Part shown: one piece after another, positions 5,795 to 6,718 of the stretch
Numbering within the stretch: position 1 is the stretch's first letter
Layout: every line of letters begins with the position of its first letter
Source: Pirellulaceae bacterium
GTDB taxonomy: Bacteria > Planctomycetota > Planctomycetia > Pirellulales > Pirellulaceae
Length of the DNA: 6,718 nt
Direction of reading: 5' to 3'
Assembly (NCBI GenBank): GCA_020846515.1
Contig: JADLDX010000865.1
Coordinates: 1 to 6,718, forward strand
Program-made: the position numbers and the translations under genes
The notes under the pieces: generated by a model
Database searches by the model: none
The model's input: only the letters and a program-made list of their open reading frames with translations
Told to the model about the DNA's origin: nothing

Positions 5795-5823
5795 ATCCTA
5801 TCTTCTCCCTGGTCCGACCGCAA
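5795..5823 (-). promoter_or_regulatory. Possible sigma70-like promoter for the sulfatase
   Basis: On the minus strand TTGCGG (5818-5823) and TAGGAT (5795-5800) are separated by 17 bp, matching the consensus hexamers at 3/6 and 4/6. This would give a leader of about 105 nt containing the overlapping dyads. The match is weak, and planctomycete promoters are not well enough known to rely on it. Confidence 0.22.
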
Positions 5824-5908
5824 ACACAAAGTTGGAGGCGGCGATGTTTTTTTGTCGAGCCATTATTCTGCTGGGAATCATTCGCCCCGACCAACCGACC
5901 AGGCTTGT

Positions 5909-5928
5909 GGACCTAAAACTTTAGTACC
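5909..5928 (-). terminator. Imperfect hairpin after the RTX gene stop
   Basis: GGACCTAAA (5909-5917) and TTTAGTACC (5920-5928) pair at 7 of 9 positions, with only 2 nt between the arms; the inner pairs would have to open to form a loop. It starts 10 nt past the stop codon on the minus strand. No U run follows, so termination is only suggested by position. Confidence 0.22.
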
Positions 5929-5938
5929 GTTATAGGGC

Positions 5939-6718
5939 TTAGTAGGTATCCAGTTCGCCAGGCGACTTGTCTCTTAATCCACCCAAGGGCAAGTTGAGCT
6001 CAGTGAAGACATTCAACAAGAACCAATCGGTACCTGCGTTGCCAAAAAAGGTATCGACCGCGAAATCGTCGAAGACCGTTGACCAGTTGAGTTTTGCCGA
6101 ATTGTCGACACCGACTCCAGTCTCCCTGAGCACCGTGACTTTGTCTGTATAATTTATAGTGGATGTCCAAACAGCCATGATGGCTTCCCGGGCGGCCCGT
6201 TCCGTACTGCCCACAAAATACGGGCTGTAAGCACCCATTAAAAGATCGTCGCCGTTGCCGCCATAGAGCATATCAGCGCCAAAGCCACCGACTAGGATAT
6301 CGTGACCATCTTCCCCATAGATCAAGTCATCCCCATCGTTCCCATAGATCACATCATTTCCCCGACCACCCCGCAGTGTATCAGGGCTTCGACTGCCAAA
6401 GATACGATCATGACCATCATCGCCAAAGATGGTTGACGGAGCACTACTGGACCCGAATAACTCGTCATCGCCGCCGCTACCATAAATCGTGACTGGGAAA
6501 ATTAACTCGCGGGCATCAATGATGTTGGCACTAGGTCCACCGCTAATGGTTGCCCGCTCAATGCCGCGGAAGGCATACTCCTGTCGACCGGCATTTTCGG
6601 CGATCAGCCGCTGACCGCGCGTAAAGGCGTATGTAAAGGATACGTTGGCATCACCTCTAAATTCAATTAAATCCTGAGTACCACCACCGCCATCAATTTT
6701 GACGAGTGCACTGCCACG
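5939..6718 (-). CDS. RTX (hemolysin-type calcium-binding repeat) protein, C-terminal part, open at window edge
   Basis: The frame is open from the right edge to the TAA at 5939-5941, giving 259 residues of a larger protein; the GTG at 6352 is an internal Val, not the start. Numbering from the edge, residues 1-77 are a beta-rich repeat-like region (KIDGGGGTQDLIEF, then AFRGIERATISGG). Residues about 78-162 hold RTX nonapeptides of GGxGxDxUx type, such as IYGNDGDDLIYGEDGHD, which bind Ca2+ in a parallel beta-roll. Residues 163-259 are a non-repeat module with AIMAVWTS, YTDKV, STVFDDFAVD and GNAGTDWFLLN, a pattern I recall at the C-terminus of several planctomycete RTX proteins. RTX proteins usually leave the cell by type I secretion using a C-terminal signal, so this product is probably secreted or surface-bound. 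The N-terminal domains that would define function are outside the window. Confidence 0.85.
   Translation of the reverse strand, partial: RGSALVKIDGGGGTQDLIEFRGDANVSFTYAFTRGQRLIAENAGRQEYAFRGIERATISGGPSANIIDARELIFPVTIYGSGGDDELFGSSSAPSTIFGDDGHDRIFGSRSPDTLRGGRGNDVIYGNDGDDLIYGEDGHDILVGGFGADMLYGGNGDDLLMGAYSPYFVGSTERAAREAIMAVWTSTINYTDKVTVLRETGVGVDNSAKLNWSTVFDDFAVDTFFGNAGTDWFLLNVFTELNLPLGGLRDKSPGELDTY

Noticed and set aside
5939..6352. Independent 137-aa gene starting at 6352
   Set aside because: The frame is open and rich in RTX repeats all the way to the window edge, so the GTG at 6352 is an internal codon.

Overview
The window looks like the chromosome of a member of the Planctomycetota (Pirellulales/Rhodopirellula-like). 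This rests on family content, not on a marker gene: an exported S1-type sulfatase, a Tat-exported serine hydrolase of the beta-lactamase fold, an RTX-repeat protein with a C-terminal module I associate with planctomycete RTX proteins, and a short ORF with the 'RWYQ(F/L)S' leader-plus-membrane-helix start common in this phylum. Base composition is moderate, with the recombinase segment visibly richer in G+C than the catalase-like gene beside it.

Layout. Positions 1-185 hold no gene but are dense in short repeats: a 9-bp periodic ATCCGTG repeat, then several small palindromes. Positions 186-1189 (minus strand) hold the tail of a mobile-element module: a serine recombinase that has lost its catalytic N-terminus, translationally coupled to a small helix-turn-helix protein. 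From 1293 a plus-strand gene encodes a compact catalase-like heme protein that keeps the distal His, distal Asn and proximal Arg-x3-Tyr residues. Positions 2277-2668 are debris: a 60-codon ORF that seems to be the start of a planctomycete membrane protein cut off by a repeat element, then more inverted repeats. A small very hydrophilic ORF follows (2669-2884).

Positions 2911-5681 (minus strand) carry the sulfatase and, 137 bp downstream, the serine hydrolase. Both face the envelope or exterior, one by a Sec-type leader and the other by a twin-arginine leader. They could be co-transcribed, but a weak hairpin lies between them. The 257 bp upstream of the sulfatase contain an overlapping dyad and possibly a decayed coding frame. 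From 5939 to the right edge is the C-terminal 259 residues of a larger RTX calcium-binding protein on the minus strand, open past the window end.

The genes do not form one obvious pathway. The sulfatase and hydrolase fit polysaccharide or ester scavenging outside the cytoplasm, the RTX protein is probably secreted or surface-bound, and the catalase-like gene sits between mobile-element scars and may be an acquired cargo gene. I see no CRISPR array, tRNA, rRNA or clear new defence system. The most interesting items are the catalase-like gene with unknown substrate next to a recombinase remnant, and the palindrome clusters at both edges of that remnant.
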